64,000 bases of DNA. Source: Streptococcus iniae (GTDB lineage Bacteria; Bacillota; Bacilli; Lactobacillales; Streptococcaceae). Positions 1 to 8,065 of this stretch are shown here, piece by piece. Both the position numbers and the translations under genes were made by a program. The stretch's first letter is position 1, and each line of letters opens with the position of its first letter. Where the stretch lies: positions 214,001 to 278,000 of the forward strand of contig NZ_CP132230.1 in NCBI RefSeq assembly GCF_030732225.1. Direction: 5' to 3'. The notes beneath the pieces were generated by a model, which was not told where the DNA came from, did no database searches, and saw nothing but the letters and a program-made list of their open reading frames with translations.

Positions 1-1
1 T

Positions 2-2050
2 ATTCGAACGAAAGCTCAGATTGAAGAGCAAGTTGCCAAAGGAACAAAAGAAGCAAAGGAAAAAGGCATTGAAGCAGTTGCACATCTTAGTAAGGCTGAA
101 GCCGCTGCGGTTAAAGAAGCCCGCGCAAGTGGCCGTTACACAACAGATGATGGCTATATTTTTAGTCCAACTGATGTCATTGATGACATGGGAGATGCCT
201 TCCTAGTGCCACACGGCAATCATTTCCATTACATTCCAAAGAAAGATTTATCTGCTTCAGAACTAGCTGCTGCACAGGCCTACTGGAATAACAAGTCAGG
301 TGGTAAAGTTGATTTTTCTGGGAAACATATTTTTGCAAATAATCAGTGGGCTTCAGGTAATCATTCAGATTGGACAGCTGGAACTCCCAATTATCAGCCT
401 GTTGGGCATTTGCCAAGCGCAGCCATTTCAGGTAATGAATACAAGAACAAATCATTTGGAGAATTGCTAGATCAACTGCACCGCCTTGATCTGTCAAAAA
501 GACATGTGGAAGAAGATGGGTTGATTTTTGAGCCAACTCAAGTTACCCGTGCAAATGCTTTTGGTTATGTTATTCCACACGGGGATCATTTCCATATTAT
601 TCCTCGTTGGCAGTTGTCTCCTCTTGAGATTACTTTAGCAGAACGTTATCTTGCTGGGCAAACTCAGGGAACTTCAATGGGACCAGTGCAACCTATCCCT
701 ACAACACTAGCTCCAGCTTCAAGCGAAGTGCCAGATTCTGGGGTTAATCATCAGTTCTTAGGTCATACGATTCGTGCTTATGGAAAAGGTTTGGATGGTA
801 GACCTTATGACACTAGCGACAGCTATATTTTTACCAAAGCTTCTATTTCAATGGTTGATAAAGCAGGTGTAACGGCTAAGCATGGGGATCATTTCCATTA
901 CATGGGCTTTGGTGAATTGGAGCAAGATGAACTCAATCAGGTTGAGGCTTGGCTGAAAGAACATCAACAAGATCAAGACATTAAAGCAAGTTTAGTTCAA
1001 ATCAAGGTTGGGCAATCCTTATTTGAGCCAAAGAATGTCTTAACTAAAAAGACTGAGAATGGCAAAGTTGGCTATCTTGTTCGTGAAAATGGTGAGGAGA
1101 TTTTTTACGATCGCAATCACCTTGACTGGACACAAATTGCCTTTGCTGAGCAAGAATTAATGTTAAAAGATACTTCGAACTACAAATATGATGTGGCTAA
1201 AAGCACTATAGAGCCACGCTTAGCTGTTCAAGTATCAAGTTTACCAATGCATGCTGGTAATGCTACTTTTGATACAGGAAAAGAATTTATTATTCCTCAC
1301 ATTGACCATATTCATGTGGTGCCTTACCTTTGGTTGAATGAAGAACAAATTGCAACCATTAAGTATGTCATGTTGCATCCAGAAGCTCGTCCTAATATTT
1401 GGTCAAACCCAGGGCATGAAGAAGTCGGAACTGTTATTGCAAATAGCACGCCAAAAGAAAAACGTGCAGGTCTAGCTAATTGGCAAATTATTCATACTGC
1501 AGAGGAAGTTCAAGAAGCGATTAAAGCAGGGCGTTATGCCACAAATGATGGTTACATTTTTGAGGCCAACGATGTTCTGACACCTGGAACTAGGGTTTGG
1601 AGTGATAACTCCTTTAGTATCCCTCGTCCTGGAGGTGAATCAATGCGAAATATCAGCAAAGACCAATTGTCTGATGCAGAATGGCAAAAAGTCCAAGAAG
1701 TGCTTGCAAGTAAGAAAGCTAGCGCTACACCACCAAAAGCAGTTGAAACACTAGAAACAGACCAAGAGAATGCAGATAAGGAAGGGCCTTTAGCAACAGA
1801 AACTCAAACTGAACCAGCTAGTGAAGACAAGGCTAAAGATAGCCTTGATGACGTTTCTGGTGAGGAAAAAGCAGAAGGAAGCAATCCATTTGGTATGGAC
1901 CAAGCAAGTTTCAAAGCAAATTTAGCAGCAATTGCAAGTAAGGCAGGGCTTCAAGTGAATCAATTAATTGTTAACGCTTCTGGTGTTCAACACTATGATC
2001 AAAATGGTGATTTAGTGACTTATGATATCCATACGATGCAGAAAAAATAA
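2..2050 (+). CDS. Histidine triad (Pht/HtpA-like) surface protein, 5' end outside window
   Basis: The reading frame is already open at the left edge and runs to TAA at 2048-2050, so the N-terminus and signal sequence are missing. At least four histidine-triad (HxxHxH) motifs are visible: HGNHFH, two HGDHFH and HIDHIH. They are separated by repeated GRYTTDDGYIF / DGLIFEP / DGYIFEAND segments, the layout of streptococcal Pht proteins. The family binds zinc at the cell surface, helps zinc delivery to AdcA-type binding proteins and interacts with complement factor H. The C-terminal 100 residues are Glu/Ala/Ser-rich, then a compact tail. No LPxTG anchor is present, as usual for this family. Zinc control by AdcR is typical but cannot be judged because the promoter is outside. 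Confidence 0.9.
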   Translation: MRTKAQIEEQVAKGTKEAKEKGIEAVAHLSKAEAAAVKEARASGRYTTDDGYIFSPTDVIDDMGDAFLVPHGNHFHYIPKKDLSASELAAAQAYWNNKSGGKVDFSGKHIFANNQWASGNHSDWTAGTPNYQPVGHLPSAAISGNEYKNKSFGELLDQLHRLDLSKRHVEEDGLIFEPTQVTRANAFGYVIPHGDHFHIIPRWQLSPLEITLAERYLAGQTQGTSMGPVQPIPTTLAPASSEVPDSGVNHQFLGHTIRAYGKGLDGRPYDTSDSYIFTKASISMVDKAGVTAKHGDHFHYMGFGELEQDELNQVEAWLKEHQQDQDIKASLVQIKVGQSLFEPKNVLTKKTENGKVGYLVRENGEEIFYDRNHLDWTQIAFAEQELMLKDTSNYKYDVAKSTIEPRLAVQVSSLPMHAGNATFDTGKEFIIPHIDHIHVVPYLWLNEEQIATIKYVMLHPEARPNIWSNPGHEEVGTVIANSTPKEKRAGLANWQIIHTAEEVQEAIKAGRYATNDGYIFEANDVLTPGTRVWSDNSFSIPRPGGESMRNISKDQLSDAEWQKVQEVLASKKASATPPKAVETLETDQENADKEGPLATETQTEPASEDKAKDSLDDVSGEEKAEGSNPFGMDQASFKANLAAIASKAGLQVNQLIVNASGVQHYDQNGDLVTYDIHTMQKK

Positions 2051-2362
2051 GCCTTGCAATTACTGTAGTGAGCCAATGCATAGCAATTAGTGGTGATTGC
2101 ACCGTGTTTTATTTCCTTGGGTCAAAGCAGGTTAAGTAAATGGTCTCATCTGAGCACATTGCTTGGTCTGAATCAATAGTTTCTCAAAAGCAATTTACTT
2201 AATTGATACCCAAGGTTAACCTTGGGTTAGTCATACAGTTTTCAATGAAAATGACTTGTTTACAGGTCATTTTCTTAGCAGTTTTTGGGATTAACCTTTA
2301 CAAAAAATAATGCCACAAAGGGGTGAAATCACTCTATAAAAACCTATCATAAAGGAGAAAAA
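2051..2362. other. Intergenic region with competing RNA stems between two Pht genes
   Basis: No convincing gene is seen. The stretch holds a two-part long-range stem (2115-2122 with 2208-2215, and 2132-2140 with 2194-2202), a perfect 20-bp palindrome at 2208-2227, and a GAAAATGAC/GTCATTTTC hairpin at 2247-2274 followed by a T-run. The hairpin probably ends transcription of the upstream gene. The arm at 2208-2215 can pair with either of two identical partners, so the region could fold in alternative ways. Confidence 0.6.
2247..2283 (+). terminator. Probable terminator of the Pht gene
   Basis: Nine-bp perfect stem (2247-2255 with 2266-2274), 10-nt loop, followed by TTAGCAGTTTTT. The stem is A+T-rich and the T-run imperfect, so efficiency is uncertain. 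Confidence 0.5.
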
Positions 2363-2866
2363 ATGAAAAAGACAGCTGCTTATCTAACTGGTGTTTTAGT
2401 AGTTGTGCTTGTACTTGTAGGCCTCTTTAGCTTTTACCAAGTTGGTAAGCAAGATAGCAATGCTGGAAAAAAACAAAGGAGTGTCGCCTATATTGACAGT
2501 AAGGCATCGCAATCGCAGGCTAAACCATCTGGTGCTAAAACCATGGACCAAATTAGTGCTGAAGAAGGCATATCTGCTGAGCAAATTGTCGTTAAAATCA
2601 CAGATCAAGGCTATGTCACCTCACATGGCGACCATTTTCATTTCTATAATGGGAAAGTCCCTTATGATGCTATTGTTAGTGAAGAATTGTTAATGACAGA
2701 CCCTAATTATCAGTTGACACCGTCTGATGTCATTTCTGAAATGAGTGAAGCTGCAATTATTAAGGTTGATGACTCTTATGCTGTTTATGTCTTTCCAGAC
2801 AGTAGTCGAAAAAATATCCGAACAAAAGATGAAATTGCCCAAGAAGTGGCTAAGGCAAACAAATAG
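2363..2866 (+). CDS. Small exported single-triad Pht-like protein
   Basis: A 167-residue protein that starts at ATG 2363 behind AAAGGAG. It has a Lys-rich start and one hydrophobic segment (residues 7-26) that could be an uncleaved signal anchor. One histidine triad, HGDHFHFY, lies near residue 90. The following segment (YNGKVPYDAIVSEELLMTDPNYQL) matches the repeat seen after triads in full-length Pht proteins. It is far shorter than the usual 800-1000 residues, but the end is clean and the frame intact, so it is either a genuine mini-Pht or a C-terminally truncated paralogue. Its place directly after a full-size Pht gene suggests a zinc-related surface role (inference). Confidence 0.8.
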   Translation: MKKTAAYLTGVLVVVLVLVGLFSFYQVGKQDSNAGKKQRSVAYIDSKASQSQAKPSGAKTMDQISAEEGISAEQIVVKITDQGYVTSHGDHFHFYNGKVPYDAIVSEELLMTDPNYQLTPSDVISEMSEAAIIKVDDSYAVYVFPDSSRKNIRTKDEIAQEVAKANK

Positions 2867-2926
2867 CAGTATGCTAATCGTGGTCGGGGGATTTTTCAAG
2901 TGGAAAAGATATGACAAATAATATCA

Positions 2927-2965
2927 AACAAGCTCTTTATCTGACGATAGATAGCTTGTTTTTTT
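2927..2965 (+). terminator. Rho-independent terminator
   Basis: Perfect 8-bp stem AACAAGCT/AGCTTGTT (2927-2934 with 2953-2960) followed by a T-run. It separates the mini-Pht gene from the protease gene and argues that the protease starts downstream at 3016. Confidence 0.85.
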
Positions 2966-3015
2966 GTTTAAAATATTGTAATATAATAATAAAAGCATTA
3001 AAAAGGGGTAGTCCT

Positions 3016-3942
3016 ATGACTAAAAATATGTTAGTTCTAGCAACTGAGCGTTATAAAAAACTGCCGGCTTGGTTGATGACGATTATTGCCTGCTTGTTAG
3101 TATTGTTCTTTCTCCTACTTGGTGAATTAAGTGCTAGTTTATTATTGGCCTTAGTTGCCTTAGTAGCAGCGGTTATGCAAGGTGGAGATACTGCGACTTT
3201 CTTTGAAACCGTAACATTATTTGATAATATTTATATTATGCTTGCCATTGCTGGTGCACCGGCAATTATCTTATTTTTCTGGTTACGTTGGTATGAGAAG
3301 CGACCATTTTCGAGTCTTGGCTTTTTTAAAAAATCATGGTTTGCAGAGATCATAAAGGGCTGGATGATTGGTATGTTCCTGCTATCTGTTTCTTTACTTG
3401 TTTCCTATTTGTTAGGAGGCTTGAAGTTGGTTTCTATTGATTTTTCTCTACAAACCATATTAAAAGTGCTAATCATTATTCCTTTCTGGTTTGTACAAGG
3501 TGGTACAGAAGAATTGTTGACCAGAGGATGGTTATTACCGTTGATTAATAAGAGAACGAATCTTATTTTTGCCCTTGTTCTTACAAGTAGTTTATTTGGG
3601 ATATTGCACTTGGGCAATGACCATGTTACCTTTTTATCCATTCTAAGTATTACCCTATCTGGCTTATTAATGGCCTTATATATGCTTAAAACGGATAATA
3701 TTTGGGGCGCTGCAGGCCTTCATGGAGCTTGGAATTTTACCCAAGGAAATATTTTTGGCGTTGCTGTCAGTGGGACAGATGCAGGTGCTTCACTCTTTAA
3801 ATTTGCAGTGAAACCTGACAGTGCACAGTGGATTTCTGGTGGGATGTTTGGCACAGAAGGAAGTTTGATTGCTAGTATTGTTTTAATGATTGGTATTCTT
3901 GTTTTACTAAAACAATTGCGTCAAGAAAAATTGCAAAAGTAG
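3016..3942 (+). CDS. CPBP-family intramembrane metalloprotease (Abi domain)
   Basis: A 308-residue polytopic membrane protein. ATG 3016 is preceded by AAAGGGGTAG; the frame stays open upstream, but that part contains a terminator and no RBS. About eight hydrophobic segments are visible. The three CPBP motifs are present in order in the C-terminal half: EELLTRGWLL (EExxxR), FGILHLGND (FxxxH) and LHGAWNFTQG (HxxxN). Family members include Rce1-like CAAX proteases and streptococcal Abi proteins linked to bacteriocin self-immunity. No bacteriocin gene adjoins, so the substrate is unknown. Confidence 0.85.
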   Translation: MTKNMLVLATERYKKLPAWLMTIIACLLVLFFLLLGELSASLLLALVALVAAVMQGGDTATFFETVTLFDNIYIMLAIAGAPAIILFFWLRWYEKRPFSSLGFFKKSWFAEIIKGWMIGMFLLSVSLLVSYLLGGLKLVSIDFSLQTILKVLIIIPFWFVQGGTEELLTRGWLLPLINKRTNLIFALVLTSSLFGILHLGNDHVTFLSILSITLSGLLMALYMLKTDNIWGAAGLHGAWNFTQGNIFGVAVSGTDAGASLFKFAVKPDSAQWISGGMFGTEGSLIASIVLMIGILVLLKQLRQEKLQK

Positions 3943-3944
3943 AG

Positions 3945-3971
3945 GTTTCCCTATTTTAGGGGACTTTTTTT
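3945..3971 (+). terminator. Rho-independent terminator
   Basis: Stem GTTTCCCT/AGGGGAC with loop ATTTT followed by seven T residues, directly after the protease stop codon. Confidence 0.8.
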
Positions 3972-3990
3972 AGTGCCATAAAGAAATACA

Positions 3991-4128
3991 AAAAGGGGCT
4001 GGGCAAAAAGCCTAATATAAACAAAACCGCATGAAATCTTTCGTTTACAAACGTTGATTTCATGCGGTTTCTTATTTCGGAAATTTGAAAAAATCAATGA
4101 GATTTCGATTTTTTGCCCAGCCCCTTTT
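3991..4128. repeat. Palindromic GGGGCTGGGCAAAA intergenic repeat
   Basis: The outer arms AAAAGGGGCTGGGCAAAA (3991-4008) and TTTTGCCCAGCCCCTTTT (4111-4128) are perfect inverted repeats. Inner arms AAACCGCATGAAATC and GATTTCATGCGGTTT form a second stem. This type of element recurs in streptococcal genomes between convergent genes. It lies between the protease terminator and the end of kdgA and probably terminates the minus-strand kdgA operon. Confidence 0.85.
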
Positions 4129-4150
4129 AAATAAATTTTTATGCTTGCTT

Positions 4151-4792
4151 TTAGTGAGCTTCATTTAAGATTTGGTGATAGGTTTTTGCAATTTCTGTGA
4201 TGCTGTCAAATTGTCCTTGGGCTGCCAATTTATTAAAGTCACCGCCAATCCCGAGTGCGCAAGCACCTGCAGCAAACCATTCTGTCATATTGTGCTGGTT
4301 AACACCGCCTGTTACCATGACTTGTACATGTGGTAATGGGGCTTTTAAGGATGCTATAAAGGATGGCCCTAAGTTGCCTCCTGGAAAGACCTTAACCATC
4401 TCACTGCCGGCTTCAAGGGCTCTTGTTACTTCTGAGATAGTCATACAGCCAGGAATATAGGGAATAGCATAACGGTTACACATTCTAGCAGTTTCGTCAT
4501 TAAATGATGGAGAAACAATAAATTGTGCGCCAGATAAAATGGCTAGCCGTGCTGTTTGAGCATCTAAAACAGTCCCGGCTCCTATTAGGATTTCCCGATT
4601 TTGTGCATATGCCTCTTTTAAATGGTTAATGACTTCGCTAGCTTTTGTGTTGGTGTAGGCAATTTCAACTACTCTTATGCCACCTTCAATACAAGCTTGA
4701 GATGCTTTAATCGCTTCTTGAGCAGTCTCTCCTCTGATTACCACAACGAGTTTTTGTGCTATTAAGGCTAAAATGGTTTCTGATTTTGTCAT
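4151..4792 (-). CDS. kdgA: KDPG/KDG-phosphate aldolase
   Basis: A 213-residue class I aldolase. It cleaves 2-keto-3-deoxy-6-phosphogluconate to pyruvate and glyceraldehyde-3-phosphate, the last step of the uronate branch. The Schiff-base lysine is K134 in EMVKVFPGG and the catalytic glutamate is E43 in VVEIAYTN. Length matches the family (about 205-215). It is the last gene of a minus-strand operon, 11 bp after kdgK. All four genes together convert the unsaturated uronate released from hyaluronan into central metabolites. Confidence 0.95.
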   Translation of the reverse strand: MTKSETILALIAQKLVVVIRGETAQEAIKASQACIEGGIRVVEIAYTNTKASEVINHLKEAYAQNREILIGAGTVLDAQTARLAILSGAQFIVSPSFNDETARMCNRYAIPYIPGCMTISEVTRALEAGSEMVKVFPGGNLGPSFIASLKAPLPHVQVMVTGGVNQHNMTEWFAAGACALGIGGDFNKLAAQGQFDSITEIAKTYHQILNEAH

Positions 4793-4803
4793 ATGTTTCC
4801 CTT

Positions 4804-5811
4804 TTATCTGATAATATCTTGTGCTAGATTAAGAACCTTAGAAATGGTGTTTGGAGATTCAAACATATTGTCCCCTTTAAGTGTGCATTTTAGGCTAGCA
4901 CTAGCAACAGCAAAATCGACGGTCCTTTTAGCATCAGCTGTTTGTAACAGTTGGTAAAGGGCTCCAGCAACAAATGCATCGCCACTTCCAACACGTTCTA
5001 AGACAGGAGTTGTGATGGTTTGTGATGTTATAAAGCCGTCATGAACACTTAGCATATAGGCTTTGTAATGGTTTCTTCCAAAAGAATCTAAGTGCCTATG
5101 GGTATGAAATAAAGCTTCGAAATGAAAAGTTTCCATTAATGCAAGCATTCGACTCTCAATGTCATCTTCACAGGCTTGCTCTCGTTTAAAAAAGGTAAGA
5201 TCTGAAGCGTTTGCCATTAACGGTTCAATGCCAAAACAAATATCAGCATAGGAGGCGAATTCAGAAAATAGTTTTTTGGCCTGGTCGGCTGCTAATAGTG
5301 AACGGCGGTAATTGAGGTCAAAGGAGATTTTAATGCCTCTTTTTTGGGCTTCTTCTAATAGCAAGTGGCTTATTTTTTGAATGTCCTTGCTTAAGGATAA
5401 GGTGATTCCGCTGAAGTGAAAAAGACTGACATCATCAAATAAGGCATCTAGATCAATCTTATCATAGCAGAGGTTATGAATACTTGAATGCTTGCGGTCA
5501 TAGTCAAGAAAAGCTTGTCTGCAACCAAAGGCATTTTCTAGGAAATAAAGTCCCAGACGCTCGCCGCTTTTTTGAATAAACTGAGTGTCTATTTTATTTT
5601 GCTCTAGAAATGTTAGAAGGTTTTGACCAAGTCTTGTATTTGGAAGGCAAGTGAGGAGTCTGGTTTCTTGTCCCATACCTTCAAGTGCCCTTGCGACATT
5701 AACTTCAGTGCCACCAAAGAAGAGCTGACAAGTTTCTGCATTTGACAAATGTGTCTTGTCTTGAGGGCTTAGGCGCATGAGAGCTTCGCCGAAAAAGAGA
5801 ATTTTAGGCAT
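4804..5811 (-). CDS. kdgK: 2-keto-3-deoxygluconate kinase (PfkB family)
   Basis: A 335-residue ribokinase-family sugar kinase that phosphorylates 2-keto-3-deoxygluconate with ATP. The N-terminal FFGEALMRLSPQ and FFGGTEVNVARAL segments form the sugar-binding part. The C-terminal GSGDAFVAGAL motif carries the catalytic base D278 and the anion hole. The gene lies between dhuI and kdgA in the uronate operon, which fixes KDG rather than another sugar as the likely substrate. Confidence 0.93.
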   Translation of the reverse strand: MPKILFFGEALMRLSPQDKTHLSNAETCQLFFGGTEVNVARALEGMGQETRLLTCLPNTRLGQNLLTFLEQNKIDTQFIQKSGERLGLYFLENAFGCRQAFLDYDRKHSSIHNLCYDKIDLDALFDDVSLFHFSGITLSLSKDIQKISHLLLEEAQKRGIKISFDLNYRRSLLAADQAKKLFSEFASYADICFGIEPLMANASDLTFFKREQACEDDIESRMLALMETFHFEALFHTHRHLDSFGRNHYKAYMLSVHDGFITSQTITTPVLERVGSGDAFVAGALYQLLQTADAKRTVDFAVASASLKCTLKGDNMFESPNTISKVLNLAQDIIR

Positions 5812-5833
5812 ATCTTATCCTTTCGCTATGCTG

Positions 5834-6475
5834 TTACGCCTTTAAGACTTCTTTGAGATAATCTGCAATTTCTGGTTTTTGGCAATTGTCAAAGAAATAG
5901 TCTTTGAAATAATGTCCAGAAATGGTTTCTTTTAGGAAGTTTTGATCAATTGTTTTTAAAAGGGTTAGGATATCGGTGTGGCTTACTTTTTTGATGTTTT
6001 CTAAAATTCGAGCGTTACGTTGTTCAGCAATAGCGCGTTCTTTAGGATAACCTCCGCCAATGTCATCTTGGAAAAGGCGTTCAAACATGTAGGTTAAATT
6101 GAGTTCAGCTCCCCACCCAAAGCCCTTAGCAAATGGAATAGATAAGGCATTGCCACCATTAATTTGAGAAAAGAGGTAGGCATCTAGAGGGTCAGCAGCA
6201 AAACCGCAGACCACGCCAGTAAAACTATTGCATGCAAGCATTGCGCCAACCCCTGTTCCGCAACCTGTAATCACAAAGTCAGCAGCACCGCTATTTAATA
6301 AGATGGCAGTAAGTAAGCCGTTTTGAACATAGGTTAATTGGCTTTCTCCTTCAACCCCATACATACCATAATTAAAGGTCTGAAAGCCTTTTTGATCAGC
6401 GACGGCTTTAAGTTGATTAAAGATGAGTTCGTTTTTAGAAGCTTGGCTATTTTCATTAATAAGTGCAATTTTCAT
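5834..6475 (-). CDS. dhuI: DhuI-type 4-deoxy-5-hexosulose-uronate isomerase (RpiB/LacAB fold)
   Basis: A 213-residue protein of the RpiB/LacA/LacB superfamily: MKIALINENS at the start, then ITGCGTGVGAMLACN for phosphate/sugar binding. The start at 6475 follows AGAAAGGAACACTT; an in-frame upstream start at 6508 would overlap dhuD and has no better RBS. In streptococci this family member (DhuI) replaces KduI and isomerises the keto form of unsaturated glucuronate. The adjacent SDR gene then completes the step to KDG. The functional call rests on operon context plus the described streptococcal DhuI/DhuD pair. Confidence 0.85.
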   Translation of the reverse strand: MKIALINENSQASKNELIFNQLKAVADQKGFQTFNYGMYGVEGESQLTYVQNGLLTAILLNSGAADFVITGCGTGVGAMLACNSFTGVVCGFAADPLDAYLFSQINGGNALSIPFAKGFGWGAELNLTYMFERLFQDDIGGGYPKERAIAEQRNARILENIKKVSHTDILTLLKTIDQNFLKETISGHYFKDYFFDNCQKPEIADYLKEVLKA

Positions 6476-6488
6476 AAGTGTTCCTTTC

Positions 6489-7301
6489 TTATTGAGGCTG
6501 TTTTCCAATGTAAGCTAAAATGCCACCGTCAACATAGAGAATATGTCCGTTGATAAAGTTTGAGGCATCGCTGGCTAAAAATACTGCAGGAGCAGCTAGA
6601 TCTTCGGCTTCTCCCCAACGCGCTGCGGGTGTTTTCGAAATAATAAACTGGTCAAATGGGTGTCGGCTACCATCTTCTTGTACTTGACGAAGAGGCGCAG
6701 TTTGTGGAGTTGCGATGTAACCAGGTCCAATGCCGTTGCACTGAATGTTAGCACTGCCAAATTCAGAGGCAATGTTTTTGGTTAACATTTTAAGGCCTCC
6801 TTTTGCAGCAGCATAAGCAGCGACAGTCTCACGGCCAAGTTCACTCATCATGGAGCAAATGTTAATGATTTTACCATGGCCTTTTTCAATCATTCCTGGT
6901 AGGACCGCTTTTGAAACGATGAATGGAGCATTTAAGTCAATATCAATAACTTGTCGAAAATCACTGGCAGTCATCTCAAGCATAGGCGTGCGTTTGATAA
7001 TGCCTGCATTGTTGACTAAGATATCTACAATGCCAACCTCTGTTTTTATTTTAGCAATCAAGTTCGTGATGGCTTCTTCATCAGTCACATCACAAAGATA
7101 GCCGTGTGCTTTAATGCCTAATTTTTGGTAGTTTTCAAGTCCTTGATCAATCAAATCCTGACGAATATCATTAAAGATGATGGTCGCGCCAGCCTCTGCT
7201 AAAGCGGTTGCGATGGAAAACCCGATTCCATAAGAGGCGCCGGTGACAAGAGCAATTTTTCCCTTGAGAGAAAAGGAGTCAAAAATAGTATTACGATCCA
7301 T
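6489..7301 (-). CDS. dhuD: DhuD-type NADH-dependent short-chain dehydrogenase
   Basis: A 270-residue SDR. It has the Rossmann motif TGASYGIGFSIA near residue 20, the NNAG motif, a catalytic Ser in ICSMMSE, and the YAAAK active-site pair (Tyr/Lys) near residue 165. It should reduce 3-deoxy-D-glycero-2,5-hexodiulosonate to KDG, the role of streptococcal DhuD. It is the first gene of the minus-strand operon and is transcribed divergently from the PTS-Ugl operon across a 329-bp control region. Confidence 0.9.
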   Translation of the reverse strand: MDRNTIFDSFSLKGKIALVTGASYGIGFSIATALAEAGATIIFNDIRQDLIDQGLENYQKLGIKAHGYLCDVTDEEAITNLIAKIKTEVGIVDILVNNAGIIKRTPMLEMTASDFRQVIDIDLNAPFIVSKAVLPGMIEKGHGKIINICSMMSELGRETVAAYAAAKGGLKMLTKNIASEFGSANIQCNGIGPGYIATPQTAPLRQVQEDGSRHPFDQFIISKTPAARWGEAEDLAAPAVFLASDASNFINGHILYVDGGILAYIGKQPQ

Positions 7302-7349
7302 GAAGTTATCCTCCGTTATAATTATCAGGTGGTAAACCTGTTCACTTGA

Positions 7350-7378
7350 ATCCTACCAAAGTAAACCGGTTTTGTCAA
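7350..7378 (-). promoter_or_regulatory. dhuD operon promoter with RegR-type operator in the spacer
   Basis: On the minus strand: -35 TTGACA (7378-7373), 17-bp spacer, -10 TAGGAT (7355-7350). The spacer contains AAACCGGTTTACT (operator about 7360-7373), so a bound LacI-type repressor would block polymerase. Confidence 0.75.
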
Positions 7379-7562
7379 TGCTAAGCCTCTTTTTTTTGAA
7401 AATACTCCGAAATTTAGAATAGTCAAAAAAGGAATTCATATATAGTAGAAAGTGATTAAAGAGTGGTTTTTAATTCTATTTACTAATTGTAAAGCCTCAA
7501 CTAAAGCTATTTGAAGGTGAAAAGATATTAGTGACAAGAAGCGCTTTTTTTAAAAAAAAGGA

Positions 7563-7591
7563 TTGACAGCCCAAAAAGAAAGCGCTATAAT
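7563..7591 (+). promoter_or_regulatory. Promoter of the PTS-ugl operon
   Basis: Consensus -35 TTGACA (7563-7568), 17-bp spacer, consensus -10 TATAAT (7586-7591). The spacer end and -10 overlap AGAAAGCGCTATAA, a two-mismatch cre-like site. Confidence 0.85.
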
Positions 7592-7602
7592 TTATGTATT
7601 CA

Positions 7603-7618
7603 AGTAAACCGGTAAACC
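7603..7618 (+). promoter_or_regulatory. RegR-type operator upstream of the PTS-ugl operon
   Basis: AAGTAAACCGGTAAACC lies just downstream of the -10 box and before the IIA start. The AAACCGGT core is shared with the sites at 7360 and (as AAACCGAT) 18151. Assignment to RegR is by repetition within the locus. Confidence 0.7.
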
Positions 7619-7630
7619 AAAGGAGATGAA

Positions 7631-8065
7631 ATGTTAAAAATAATAATTGTCGCTCATGGTCATTTTTCAGATGGCATTATGAGTGCTTTAGAATTAATTG
7701 CAGGAAAACAAGAAGACCTCGTTGCTCTTAATTTTATTGAAGGAATGTCTTCTCAAGAATTAGAAACCGCTATTAATAGTGAATTGGTTGCTAAACAAGA
7801 GTATTTAATTCTGACCGATTTGCTCGGTGGCACACCTTTTAATCTTGCGACTGGCCTGATGGTGTCGCATCCAGATAAAGTCATTCGTGTGCTGTCAGGA
7901 CTTAATCTTGCCATGTTAATAGAAGCTGTTTTTTCACGAAACAGCATCTCTGATATTGATCAGTTGGTTGATTCGCTGATAAGTTCATCTCAAAAGGCTA
8001 TTGTTGATGCTAAGGTTTGCGTGGCAGTTCAAGAAGATGAGCTTCCTTTTGAAGGAGGGATTTGA
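7631..8065 (+). CDS. PTS mannose-family EIIA component
   Basis: A 144-residue EIIA-Man-type protein. The phospho-accepting histidine is H9 in IIIVAHGHFSDG and the LTDLLGGTPFN motif is typical of the fold. It passes phosphate from HPr to EIIB (9301-9792). ATG follows AAAGGAG, and the stop overlaps the next start as ATGA. In streptococci this PTS (AgaF/V/W/D-type, SP_0321-0325 in pneumococcus) imports unsaturated hyaluronan disaccharide with phosphorylation. Confidence 0.92.
   Translation: MLKIIIVAHGHFSDGIMSALELIAGKQEDLVALNFIEGMSSQELETAINSELVAKQEYLILTDLLGGTPFNLATGLMVSHPDKVIRVLSGLNLAMLIEAVFSRNSISDIDQLVDSLISSSQKAIVDAKVCVAVQEDELPFEGGI

Larger units (their letters stand above)
7302..7630. other. 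Divergent control region of the hyaluronan locus
   Basis: No gene. It contains the two divergent promoters annotated separately, AAACCGGT operators on both sides, a weaker related site (GGTAAACCTGTT, 7331-7342), and two AGAA(A)GCGCT stretches near 7537 and 7579 that resemble CcpA cre sites. The arrangement implies joint control by RegR and carbon catabolite repression. Confidence 0.75.

Noticed and set aside
2208..2227. Palindrome as an AdcR zinc-box
   Set aside because: AdcR sites follow TTAAC-N2-GTTAA. Here the GGTTAACC core has different arms and spacing, so I treat it as an RNA or DNA palindrome of unknown role.
2911..3015. Longer N-terminus for the CPBP protease
   Set aside because: The extension contains a Rho-independent terminator and no RBS, whereas 3016 has one.
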